This document shows, piece by piece, positions 12,592 to 22,732 of a DNA stretch of 64,000 bases. Within the stretch, counting starts at the first letter, position 1; every line of letters starts with the position of its first letter. The stretch spans positions 2,046,001 through 2,110,000 of the forward strand of contig JAHLMK010000008.1 in assembly GCA_019915135.1 (NCBI GenBank), written 5' to 3'. This DNA comes from Strobilurus pachycystidiatus (taxonomy: Eukaryota > Basidiomycota > Agaricomycetes > Agaricales > Physalacriaceae). Below the pieces are notes generated by a model. It had not been told where the DNA came from, made no database searches, and worked only from the letters and a program-made list of their open reading frames with translations. Position numbers and translations under genes: made by a program.

Positions 12592-15500
12592 TCAGCATAC
12601 AAACGCACCATTCTGCCAGAAGCCCAACAAATGTTCTAAAACTTCCACCACAACACTGCTTTTATACATCAGGCCATGATCAGCACCCCTCACGACGTTG
12701 ACAATACATCTTTCCTCTCCCATGGCCTTTCCATCCACCGCACAGCGTTCTCCGCAATCTTTTCGTCCTTGTCTCCATACCACACTTTCACATCATGAGG
12801 ATAAGAAGTGTAGGAGAAGCCCCAGGGATGATTCTCATGGTTCAATATCTGCAGAAGATCATTGTGCGTCCCTTTTGCCGACTCAGAGTGGGAAGCAGCT
12901 ATTAAAGCGTTCGCCAAAGCAGCTTGATAGCGATCCTGTGTCGTCGTCACATTCCCTGGGTCACTGCTGGGAGCCAAAGACGCGTTCGACGAGAAGGTGG
13001 TGTCTTGCGGAGATCCAGGAAGGGAGAACGGTTCCGGAGGTGAGTTGAACGACAATGATCGTCGCCCGTTCACGCGGTACGGACTGTGCCCCGTCGTGAA
13101 GTATTTGTCCGAGGTGGAAAACCGATCGCCACCCCTGGGCAATGAAATCTGCGAGGATCCTCCAGGCTTCGACCACGACAGGTCATCAAAGCCAAGCCCC
13201 GCGTCGAATTTGAGCGCAGGGGGCAACTGAGGACTTGTATGCTCGGACGACTTCGGCGGTGTCGACGATGCCTTGCCCCGCAACGAGCTCATTGAGCGCA
13301 AAGCCTTCAGCCTGCCACCCGACGTGTGAGGACGAGCTTCCATCGTGGCGGTTGGAGGAGGCGAGGGGGTTGCCTTGAATCGATCTAGAAAACCCCGCGA
13401 GTTCTTCCTCTTAGCAACCTTCTCACTCCGCCCCGCTCCTGATCGCATATCAACACCTAAGGTGCTGCGACTCTCGAAACGTCCATCGAAGTCTCGAAGG
13501 TCGTCGTATTCGCTGAAGGTGCTTGATGTCATGCTTGGGCGCGGCGGATGACCGACGTCGCCCGAAGGATACACTGGGTTCAGGCCCCCGTTGCTAGCCG
13601 GAGGAGAAGCGCTGCGCGAGGGTGACTTGGAAGGAGGCTGGAGGCTGAATCCGATGCCTTCATAGGCGATCGTGGGCGGTTTTCCAATCATCCAAGCTTG
13701 CAGTTTCCATTCTGCAGCCTGAGCAGTCTTCAATAAACCGTTGGGCACATACTTCAACCACTTGTACCCTCCTTTACGATGTCACGATGAGCGAAAATTT
13801 TGTGAGAAGTTTCGCGTAAACGTACCGTTCTCACTACCGCCGACCCATGGAGCTAGTAAGCAGATGTCCCCCCGTATGCGCTTGTGAAGCTTGTTGCTAA
13901 AAGAGAGAGCATAGGGTGCTCCGGCAGAATGCGCCATCACGCTGCATTCGTCGATATGCAGTAGATCCAAGACCTCTTCGACTACGGATGCCCACTGCAT
14001 GATTCCTTTCGCCGATTTCGATCTCGGTTCAGTGCGACCTAGCCCCCATCTATTAATCAAGGTTAGAACATAAAGATGATTAAATTGATCTAGAGACAAC
14101 GCACCGGTCGATAGTTATCAGACGAAGACCCAAGCATTCGGCCATCTCGTCGTAAAGGCCCATGATGTGACGAACGCAACCCAGCCCGAGAAAAACGACA
14201 ATCGGAATTCCAGATGGACTTCCGAGGTCAGACAGACTGATTGTAAGGGGGTTGTCCTGCGACGCATGGGGAGAACGAGTAAGCTTTAGCAGAGTGGTCA
14301 AACGTGCCGAGCGCAAGTACTGTGCCACAGCTTGAGAAGGGGAAGCAGGTTTCGCCAGAGATGTGAAAAGGTTCGAAGGTGAAAGAGGTTGGTGACTGGA
14401 GGTTGCAGACATGGAATATATGGATGCGCTTCCCCCATCTGATCGAGGAGAGTAGAGGCTCGCGTTATCTGAAATTGTGGAATGCCGTCTGGAGAACGAG
14501 GAAGGTGGTGGTGGTGGAGTTGGAAGAGACTTCATGGCTGTCTGGTTGCGAAGTGTCCGTTGCACTTCGTCGGCCACACTATCGATAGAAGACCTTGATA
14601 GAAACTCCGCCTCTTCCTCTTTCGTCAACGGTTCTGGCTCCGGTTCAGATTCTTCTTGGACAGTTGTGGCTTGATCGTGACTATGGGCATATGATGGTGC
14701 GCGGTGAAGTGATACGCGGGAGCGCGCCTTGGCTTCTATTGGAGCATACGCACGGATGATATCGGAAATTGACGGTGCGACGCTTTTAGGAGGCTCCTGC
14801 ATAGACAGTGTACTGAATGAGTCGCGGGAGGAACGGCGAGAAAGCGGAGCTGCAGAGGGAGGGTGAGATGGCGCCGGGAATGGTTCAGTTGCTTGGCATT
14901 CGGAAGAAACGGTCGGTGAGAGGGTAATGGTTGCATTAGAGCTGCTACGAGGAGGCCGCGGACGCCTTTTGTGAGGCGCAGGTGGGGTTGGGGCTGACGG
15001 CTCGTCCTCTTCATCGCCGGAATAACTGGACCGAAGCGCTGGGGCCCTGGGCGACTTTTTGGCCTTCCTCGCCTTTCCGCCTCCAAGGACGACACCCGGT
15101 GGCGGTGTCGGGAGGGGTGGTTGATAGAGTGGATGGTGACCGGGTATGCCATAGCGAGAGCGACCAAAGCTTCCGGCCATGATGTCGTCGCCGCCGTTCA
15201 TGCCGTCGACCAGGGCGTCCATAGTCTCGACGCCAAATATGGGTGCAGCCACCGAGACATGGAAGTCGGGAAAGGAGAAGGAGTCGACGGGCGTGTCAGG
15301 TGGGGTCTCTCCATTTTGCGTCGAAGATCCAGAAAAACGTAAGCCTGGCGGGTCATCCCATTCGGTGGGCTTGTGCGACGGCCCCGTCCTGGACCGCAAT
15401 CGTGACTTTGGCTTCGCAGCAGAGCCCGCCCTGTCCGGGGCGCGACTGGCGGCGTCGGTGCTCGGGAAAATGCACGCCAAATCCTGAGCCGACGAGGATT

Positions 15501-15822
15501 CTCCGGCGGTGCCCTTCTTCGCACGAAGCGTATGGTCAGAGACCGTGACGTCGTCGACTGACGATGGCGAAGGAGGCGTCGAAGACGCCGTTTCACGTCC
15601 CCGAGACCTCTGAGAGCGCGCATGGGCTGATCTGGGCCGGGGATACGCATCGAAATACGACGTCGAACCAGAGGGGTCGTAGCTAGCGGCATACGGATCC
15701 TGGTAGGCCGGCGTTTGCTCTTTCTTCTGCCTCAAAGAAAGGAAAGAGGCGCTTTTTCGAGGGGCACGATGAGAGGGGGGCGCGGAGCCGAGCGGCTGTG
15801 GGCGAGAGAGCACAGAGTGCAT
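12592..15822 (-). CDS. Alpha/beta-hydrolase-fold protein with long disordered regions (possible frameshift)
   Basis: Start ATG at 15822 (MHSVLSRPQPLGSAPPSHRA); the longer open frame begins only with TTG. About 500 disordered Ser/Pro/Arg-rich residues precede the hydrolase core: IPIVVFLGLGCVRHIMGLYD, then LRLITIDR joined across an intron to WGLGRTEPRSKS. The nucleophile elbow is MAHSAGAPYALSF (Ser in H-S-A-G), followed by ICLLAPWVGGSEN. A further Ser/Pro-rich insert of about 250 residues interrupts the fold before VWYGDKDEKI (acid) and GADHGLM (His). The frame carrying the acid ends at a stop at 12690; the frame carrying the His runs on to 12592, offset by one base near 12727. If the break is real, the catalytic His is lost. 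The substrate is unknown. Confidence 0.75.
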
Positions 15823-16224
15823 CGGGCGGAATGTCGGGGCGACGACGGTGAAAGAGCGGTCCGGCGAGCGGTCCACTGGACACAAGCGCAATAGATAGAT
15901 ACAGCGAGAGAGGGCGGGTAAAGGAGAGGACTGGCGGAGTCAGCTTCCAGCGCTCAGCGTTGAGGAATGCAGAGGGACATTCAGGGCAACAAACCTAATT
16001 TAGCTCGACCCTAGCTTATCAACGTTTAATTATACAAGCCATCCGTGCAATCAGTGGGTTGTGAACACAGTAAATATGAACTCCATAAGCAAACGAGTAG
16101 AATTACAAGGCATGCTTGCTACAGTATCGACATCAAGTGATTTGAAAGAAGGCACTGAGTGCGGGTAACATTGAAAACGATGCACTTCACCGTCGGAATC
16201 ATTTCAGTTTATAGACAATAAGCA
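15823..16224. other. Intergenic: promoter of the hydrolase gene
   Basis: The 5' flank of the hydrolase (minus) and the 3' flank of the F-box/LRR-like gene (minus) meet here. No ORF or structured element is visible. Confidence 0.4.
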
Positions 16225-17328
16225 TTAGAGTGAAGAAAATGACAGCTTGATATCTCGACTCTGCTGGGCGACTAATGCCTCTTCCGTGGCACCCCACTTC
16301 CTGTAAGGTGGATGAGATGTCCCGTTTGGGATATGCAAGTTCTGCAGACAAGGAAGCGCTGAAGACTTCAACACATTCCCCCATTCCTCCGCGGTGATAC
16401 ACGTTGCTCTTCCGGAAATGAAGAGCTCCCGAATGAACGGAAAACACCGTCCGAGAGTCTCCACCATGCCCGCGCATGTATGGGTTCCCACCAGACTCAG
16501 ACGCCGCAACGTGCCAACTACACCGTTCGGAGGCATGAACGAAAGGGAGTGTGCTCTATTCCACTGTGCCTCGTAGTACAGTTCTTCAATGCACGACGAT
16601 TCCAATAAGAGCTGCACTTGTTCTTCGACATGATTGGCCGTTCCATCTGTCATGACGGAAAGCTTCTTCAATGGAGAGCCTGAGAACATGTCGATAAGAG
16701 AGTCGTGTGAGAGAGAAATGTGATCCAAAGTTAGATCGACGACTTCTGGGAGTGGGGCTAGCGGGAGTACGACCTCAAGCTGGAGGTGCGAGAGCTTGAG
16801 CGTACGCAGCGCTGGGAATTTGTAGGCAAGCGTTTCATCCCACTCGAGAGATGCAGCGGTCGAGTGGGATTCATCGCTCGGTGTGCCGTCTATGTGGAGG
16901 TAGGTTACAACCTCTGGATTGGGAAGGGCATTCAGTAACCTTTCTGCACCTACGGCCAGGTCTCCCCCGAGAGTGATACGAGAGAGACCATCCAAGGCGC
17001 ATAACATAGACCGTATATCCGCAATGCCTCTGGACACGCTACGGCCATGACAGGTGGATAGACGGGTGGGGCGTAGATGGATGCCCTTCACCAGTGGGCG
17101 CAGAAACGAATTGTCTCTGAGGGTCCGGGATAGAAGAGAGCAGGAGCGGTATGAGGTGAGGGCAGGCATGCGGTATAGCTCTCGTCTGACATAATAGAGC
17201 CAGCAAGAAGAGACAGTACATAGCGACAGGAGGTCGCGCGGCCACCAATGCGCGAGTTCGAGGACGAGCGGAATGAGATCCGCCACGAAGTGAGGACAAC
17301 CGCCATCGCGAGGTGGATGGCTCTGCAT
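16225..17328 (-). CDS. F-box/LRR-like protein, single exon
   Basis: Intronless, 367 residues from ATG 17328; a frame extension upstream uses TTG only. The N-terminus (FVADLIPLVLELAHWWPRDL, then LLSLCTVSSCWLYYVRRELY) resembles a degenerate F-box: leucine-rich helices ending in a W-Y-R pattern. The rest carries irregular leucine-rich repeats (FPALRTLKLSHLQLEVVLPL, LPEVVDLTLDHISL, GTLRRLSLVGTHTC, FPFIRELFISGRATC). Such proteins are greatly expanded in agaricomycetes and usually act as substrate adaptors of SCF ubiquitin ligases. The specific target is unknown and the F-box call is tentative. Confidence 0.75.
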   Translation of the reverse strand: MQSHPPRDGGCPHFVADLIPLVLELAHWWPRDLLSLCTVSSCWLYYVRRELYRMPALTSYRSCSLLSRTLRDNSFLRPLVKGIHLRPTRLSTCHGRSVSRGIADIRSMLCALDGLSRITLGGDLAVGAERLLNALPNPEVVTYLHIDGTPSDESHSTAASLEWDETLAYKFPALRTLKLSHLQLEVVLPLAPLPEVVDLTLDHISLSHDSLIDMFSGSPLKKLSVMTDGTANHVEEQVQLLLESSCIEELYYEAQWNRAHSLSFMPPNGVVGTLRRLSLVGTHTCAGMVETLGRCFPFIRELFISGRATCITAEEWGNVLKSSALPCLQNLHIPNGTSHPPYRKWGATEEALVAQQSRDIKLSFSSL

Positions 17329-17659
17329 GAGAGAATGTTGCAAAGCCTACACGCACTGCGCGGTATTGAAAATAAGCTTCCGGGAACGCGAGTTCGCTTG
17401 TGGGGTGTGGGGAGCGGACACGCGTGTTATTGGGCAGGTCAGGGTCCGAGCATGGTGCCATGTGGCTTTGCATCGGCCATCACATTCGGCTTTTGCGCGG
17501 GTACTATGATCAGCACTTATCATCGGTTATCGACGCTCAGCTTGAGACAACTGACAAGAAGTAGAATGGATCTGACCATTTCTTCGCACACTACTGCGCT
17601 GTGTGCGCACTCATCTGGACTGTCTGATATATCGCCTCTGCTCTCTCTCCATTGGCACC
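17329..17659. other. Divergent promoter region
   Basis: 331 nt between the F-box/LRR-like gene (minus) and the amino-acid transporter (plus). It is pyrimidine-rich just before the transporter start. No other gene is seen. Confidence 0.4.
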
Positions 17660-19652
17660 ATGTCCGACGACATGTACTCCAAGGGTTCCAACGTAGAGAA
17701 GGCCTCTTCCGTCCTTCCAGAATCGAGGGAAGACAAGAATGAGGTTTTTGTCGAGACGTCCGATAATGATATCCATTACAAGACGCTGTCCTGGCAGGTA
17801 TACATTGCTCTCGTATCTCGCAAGCGGACTCTCAAGCTCCACATAGTTTGTCGCGTTGCTCATGATAGCAGAGATTGTCAGCAACGGCATGCTGTCCCTT
17901 CCCTCTTCCCTCGCTGTTGTTGGTGCGCATTCTTATCTATCAGCCTGGATGGTACATCCCAATTCGTGACTGACTCTGCCATGTAGGCATCGTACCCGCC
18001 GTCATTCTCATCGTATTTCTCGGTGAGTACTATATCCTTCGCATCTAGAGTCCGTGGTACATGACTGGTGAAAGGATGCTTTGCGCTCTACACGTCAAAG
18101 CTTCTCATTGACTTCAAGTTGAACCATCCGAACGTACACAACATGTAAGAAATCGTGCAAATCCCCAACTCTGATCAGTACCATTTACCTTCCTTGAAGG
18201 GGCGACGCTGGCTACATCATTGGCGGTCCCATTCTTCGAGAGATACTGTCCGCCGGCACCGTAATCTTTGCTGTTTTTGGCACTGTGCGTAGTAATCTCC
18301 GAGCTCGTCAAGTTGATTGAAAGGCGTTGAGTTGTCTTGCAGGGCTCCGAGCTTCTGTCGGGACAGCAGGCCCTTTCCGTACTCTCGGAGAATGGCCTTT
18401 GTAGCATGGATCTCCTGATCATATTTTCTGTGGCGACACTTTTTGTGGCGTTGCCTCGTACGCTTGACCGCTTGAGTTGGTTGGGCCTCATGAGTGCTCT
18501 AGTGATCACTATTGCCGGTATTGTCGCGATGGCTGGCGCTGGTGCCAATCCCACACCAGGTCGGGTAGTTCAGGCAACTATTCCATCTGATTTTTATACT
18601 GCATTTGTTGCGATAACGAATCCTGTAAGCCATTCGACGTATCTCATATCATGACCTATCTTTTTTTACAAAATCACAGGTATTTGCATATGCTGGTACG
18701 TAGATCATGCTGAACCATCTGCCATTACCAACTCAAGACTCACTCCAGGCCATTTCATGTGAGAAACCCTCTTACTTGCCCGTAAGAGTTTGGATCCTGA
18801 TTCTTGGTAGGTTCTTCATCTTGATTTCTGAAATGAAAGAACCAAAGGATGCTTTGAAGGTGGTCTCAACGAACTCTATAGTCCGTACGAATATTGAAAG
18901 AAGCTTCCAGGCGGCATACTGTCTGCAAGGTTTCTCGACGATATTTTATGTCATCTTCTCGGTGGTCATGTTCGTCTCGGTCGCCAGTTGTCCATGTGCG
19001 ACTGGAGCTGACTTCTCCCAAGATACGTGTACATCGGAAACACCGTCCAGTCTCCGGCACTACTTTCCCTACCGAGTAAATGGGCCAAAGCGACTTTCGG
19101 AATTGCCATCGCCAATTTCTTGATGTGTGTCTTCCATTTTCTATCGGAGACCACAGCTGAAAGACTTGCTTACTGAAGTGCTGGTGGCCTGTATTCCCAT
19201 ACCGCGGCGAAACTCGTGTTCGTAAGGTTGTTCAGGAAGTCGCATCACATGTACAAGCACACAGTCTTAGGATGGTCAGTATGGGTAGTCCTATGCTTCC
19301 TCGGTGTTGCGGTTGCCTTCATTCTCGCGACGGCTGTGCCTATTTTCTCATATCTTATCGGTATTGCCGCTGCCCTGTTCGCATCCTGGTACACCTACGG
19401 AATCGCGGGCATGTTCTGGCTGCATGACGCCTATCATTCCGAGACTGGAATCAGGAAACGTCCCATACAAGCTACTATTGCCCTTCTGACCATTCTGGCC
19501 GGGACCTTCATCTGTATTGCCGGAACCTACGTTTCAATCAAGGTGGGTGTAGCTTCGTGCGAGTATTGACCGCCTTCTCACGACTTGTGTTCCAGTTGAT
19601 CGTTGATGCTTACGCGGCTGGCACTGTGGGGACACCATTCACCTGTTCTTGA
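17660..19652 (+). CDS. AAAP-family amino-acid transporter
   Basis: The hydrophilic N-terminus (MSDDMYSKGSNVEKASSVLP) is followed, after an intron, by the typical first transmembrane segment of the family (VSAMLIAEIVSNGMLSLPSS). About ten to eleven hydrophobic segments follow, including AVILIVFLGCFALYTSKLLI, NPVFAYAGHFMFFILISEMK and VFAVFGTGSELLSGQQALS. The C-terminus reads TYVSIKLIVDAYAAGTVGTP with a stop at 19650. The FAYAGH-F-I-EMKEP signature is that of fungal neutral/aromatic amino-acid transporters (the N. crassa mtr type), which import amino acids with protons at the plasma or vacuolar membrane. About eight introns of 50-80 nt were inferred. The exact substrate cannot be read from the sequence. 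Confidence 0.88.
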
Positions 19653-19860
19653 GCATTTTGAGGTCTGAAATATGTAGCCTACTTAGACGCGTAGTATTTA
19701 GTCTCAATGCTTGGGTACTCTGAAATAGCATGAGCACCGAATATGCCGCCGCTAGTAGTAGCAGCACAGCTGTGTGCCGATCCAGAGTACGTGATATAAC
19801 ACATGTTGACACACTACATCACCGGCCATAACCCCGCTTCCTTCCAACGTCCATGTCACC

Positions 19861-21337
19861 ATGGCTGTAGGTGGCCTTCACCATGTTCCCATCTCCAAGA
19901 GAGGCTCTGGATCATGGAGTCGCCTTATTCCAGCCACATTATACTTCATTGTTTTCAACCTCGGCTGTCTTATGGTCAATGCCTCTCAATTCGTCTTCCT
20001 CTTACCGCTGCGGCTCCTTCCTTTCGCTTGGGCGCGTGAATCTTATGACTATGGTATCGGCTATACCAAGGGCGCCTTCGGATGCCTCTTGAGTGCGTTA
20101 GAACGGAGCTATAATATGAATTGGCTAACACCCCTGTGTCTAGTCCTTACCTGCCAGTGGTTCGCCCCGACCTCGCTGTCCATCACTTTCGAGACTGAAG
20201 GCGACGGAGCCTTCTCCGAAAGGGACATCGAGAACAGTCTTGTCAAGGATTCGAACGGCAATGTCGTGTCCTTGAACTTGCCTTCGAAGTTCGTCATGAT
20301 AGCTAATCACCAAGTACGTCGTCGATTGATTGCGCGTCCCATCTCATGCAACCTGACAGATCTATCTCGACTGGCTGTACGAATGGTGTTTATTGTACTT
20401 CATAGGACCCGAGGGCGTCCATCGACACGTGTATATCACATTGAAGAACAGCCTTCGATGGATACCCATCATTGGTTGGGTATGTCTTTTTCGCTCGTTT
20501 AGTGCAAGGAAGTCGCATCAACGTCAAATAGGGCATGCAATTCTTCAACTTCATATTCCTTGCGCGGTCCTGGGCCTCAGACCGGGTAGAATTGGCGACC
20601 TCTCTCTCCAAACTCGCCTGCGCCGCTGAAAGAGAAGACAATCCGTTTGCGTTCATTCTCTATCCCGAAGGCACTTTGGTTAGCAAGGACACGCGTCCAA
20701 TAAGCCGAAAGTTTGCGGACAAAATGGGGATTGTGAGGCTACTAACCGTTGATGAGATGGCACTTCAATGATTGACATTTGCGTAGGATGACTTGACATA
20801 TACCCTGCTTCCAAGGTCGACAGGCTTGCATTATAGTCTTAGATCCCTTGCACCCAGAATCAAGGATCTAAAGCTTTTAGATGTTACTGTGGTATATCCT
20901 GGTATCTGTCTATCTCTTCATCCCGAACGCCGCTGAACGTCGACTTAGGCATACCACCCCTTCACTATGGTCAAGACTATTACACGCTGCGTTCGGTCTT
21001 CTTCGATGGTGTACCTCCGCCAGTCATTCACATGCACCTGCGAATATTCGACGTCCCGCGCGACGTACCCATTGGCGATATCTCCACCGCTAAGCCTGGA
21101 CAAGAAGTAGAGATTTCTGAAACAGATAAAGCCGAATTCGACGTCTGGTTGAGAAAGCTCTGGACACTCAAGGACCAGAGAATAGGCGCTTTCCTGGAGA
21201 CGGGGTCGTCTAGCAAGGCCCCGTCCACGAAGATCCCCGTTCAGTTGCGAAGGAGGAGAGAAATCTTTGATGCCTTTTGCTTTTTCTTGCCGGCAGCCAT
21301 TGTGTACGCATTCATGCAGGCTGTCAAGGGGCATTGA
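19861..21337 (+). CDS. PlsC-type acyltransferase (LPAAT/Cst26-like)
   Basis: An N-terminal membrane anchor (IPATLYFIVFNLGCLMVNAS) is followed by acyltransferase motif I, NHQIYLDW, assembled across an intron. Motif II (GPEGVHRHVYITLKNSLRWI), motif III (FAFILYPEGTLVSKDT) and a final hydrophobic segment (FCFFLPAAIVYAFMQA) end in VKGH. The order and spacing match membrane-bound lysophospholipid acyltransferases; the plan resembles yeast Cst26 (phosphatidylinositol stearoyl remodelling) and the AGPAT/LCLAT group. It should act in the ER membrane. Five or six introns. It starts only about 210 nt after the transporter on the same strand; functional linkage is not implied. Confidence 0.87.
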
Positions 21338-21831
21338 CGCCGCAGTTTGTAATGTGTAGGTGATGATGTATGTAAATGTAGTGTTTGTCGTTCTGTATTC
21401 GAGTTCTTCATGTCACGTAGACGCATTGTCATTTGCCGGTATCTCTTTGCACGAGTATTACCCGAAGGTTCACCAGAGGTCCGAGATGGAGCCTTGCAGA
21501 CGGGAAGGGAGAGCGCTAAAGTCTTGTCACCGACCCCCCGGCTCTAGGGGGAAGCGCCATTGGGCTTACATGAGGTCTCCCGAAAGCATACGGGGTGCGT
21601 GTCGGGAATTGTTTGAGTTTTAGGGTGTAGCTGTCCGACACGGTAGCAGGCCCCATGCGTTACGAGAGAAGAGGCCGCGTGCAGGACTCGGAAGTGGGGG
21701 AGCATCGTAGAAGCGTATACCGAAGGAAAGGCTGCCGAAAATTTGAGATGACAGATGACAGTGAATCTCTGTGGCTGTTGGTCGTCGCAAATATATTGGA
21801 TAGTAGATTATGTCTCGGCTATATACAAGCA
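21338..21831. other. Convergent intergenic region
   Basis: The 3' sides of the acyltransferase (plus) and TIM8 (minus) meet here. It contains a GC-rich stretch with CCCCCGGCTCTAGGGGG at about 21534-21552 that could fold locally. I see no gene. Confidence 0.45.
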
Positions 21832-22238
21832 TCAATGTGACTGCTGCTTGTCGCGAATGCTTTTGATAAGAAACACGCTGGTGTCCATGAAGCGGTCCAC
21901 ACAGGATGTTAAGCACGCAGCCTCGGATCCGGAAAATTTATTGGAGGGTGTAGAGGTTATGCATCTGAAAAGTGTAATGATCCGCGGTCGGTTGAGTGTG
22001 TCCGAGTCGAATCACACTCACTTGTCCCAGCACATGGTGGTCATATCTAGAGCGGGCGTTACGACTGGCTTGTGCGGAGACGCTGTAGAACCTACTGTGG
22101 ATGGTGGAATTGAGTTTGGCGGCAGCCTGTTCTCGCGCCAAAAAGGTATCGAGTTCTCTCTTGGAAGGGCGCGTAAGTACACAGCGGGTGCGGAAGAAGG
22201 GCGAGACTGACGCGCGTTGCTGGATCAAAGGCGTCCAT
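21832..22238 (-). CDS. TIM8: Small Tim chaperone Tim8
   Basis: Four tiny exons: 22238-22212, 22159-22096, 22046-22022 and 21964-21832, all with GT-AG introns. Together they encode 82 residues starting MDAFDPATRRELDTFLAREQ and AAAKLNSTIHNMTTM. The twin CX3C motifs of the small Tim family are present as CWDKC and CLTSC, 16 residues apart, followed by VDRFMDTSVFLIKSI. Tim8 pairs with Tim13 as a hexameric chaperone in the mitochondrial intermembrane space and escorts hydrophobic precursors such as Tim23. The Lys of CWDKC is split by the third intron (AA|A). Length and motif spacing match the family closely. Confidence 0.93.
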
Positions 22239-22732
22239 TGAGTGAGGCGGAGATAGTCTGTTCGATGGTGGTGTTAGGCCAAGGCGCACGGGCACTCAAG
22301 CATTGCCGGGCATGATTTGATTCCGTTTTTGGATATTCAGGGGCAGCCGAGGCCAGAAAATCACTGAAAATGCATGCAGAAGGTTCACAGTCACCACTTC
22401 GAGGAAAGATCACGTAGCCTCCTCCGCGACTCGTCGCCTGTTTGCATGGCTGCCCTCGACGGCCCGACCGCCTAGTTGTTCTTTGTTGTCCCTTGGCACT
22501 CGCCTCCTACGCTCGTCCTGGATTGGCCCTTGCTTTGCCCGGTTTAGTATTGTATTCCTTCGCTCGTTACGACAAAGCTCCCAAGCTGCGCCTCTCTTTC
22601 CACCATCCATACACGTGAGGCTCCTGGTCCAGCTCTTTGTATTTCTGCATCTCCCGCGCGTGGCCCTTCTTGCCTCGTGTCCCTCTCCGACCGTTCCTGC
22701 TTCATGGCATCTACCGCGCCCACCACCGCGAC
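22239..22732. other. Divergent promoter region
   Basis: 494 nt between the starts of TIM8 (minus) and Ies1-like copy B (plus). It is pyrimidine-rich at 22480-22720. No further gene is seen. Confidence 0.4.
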
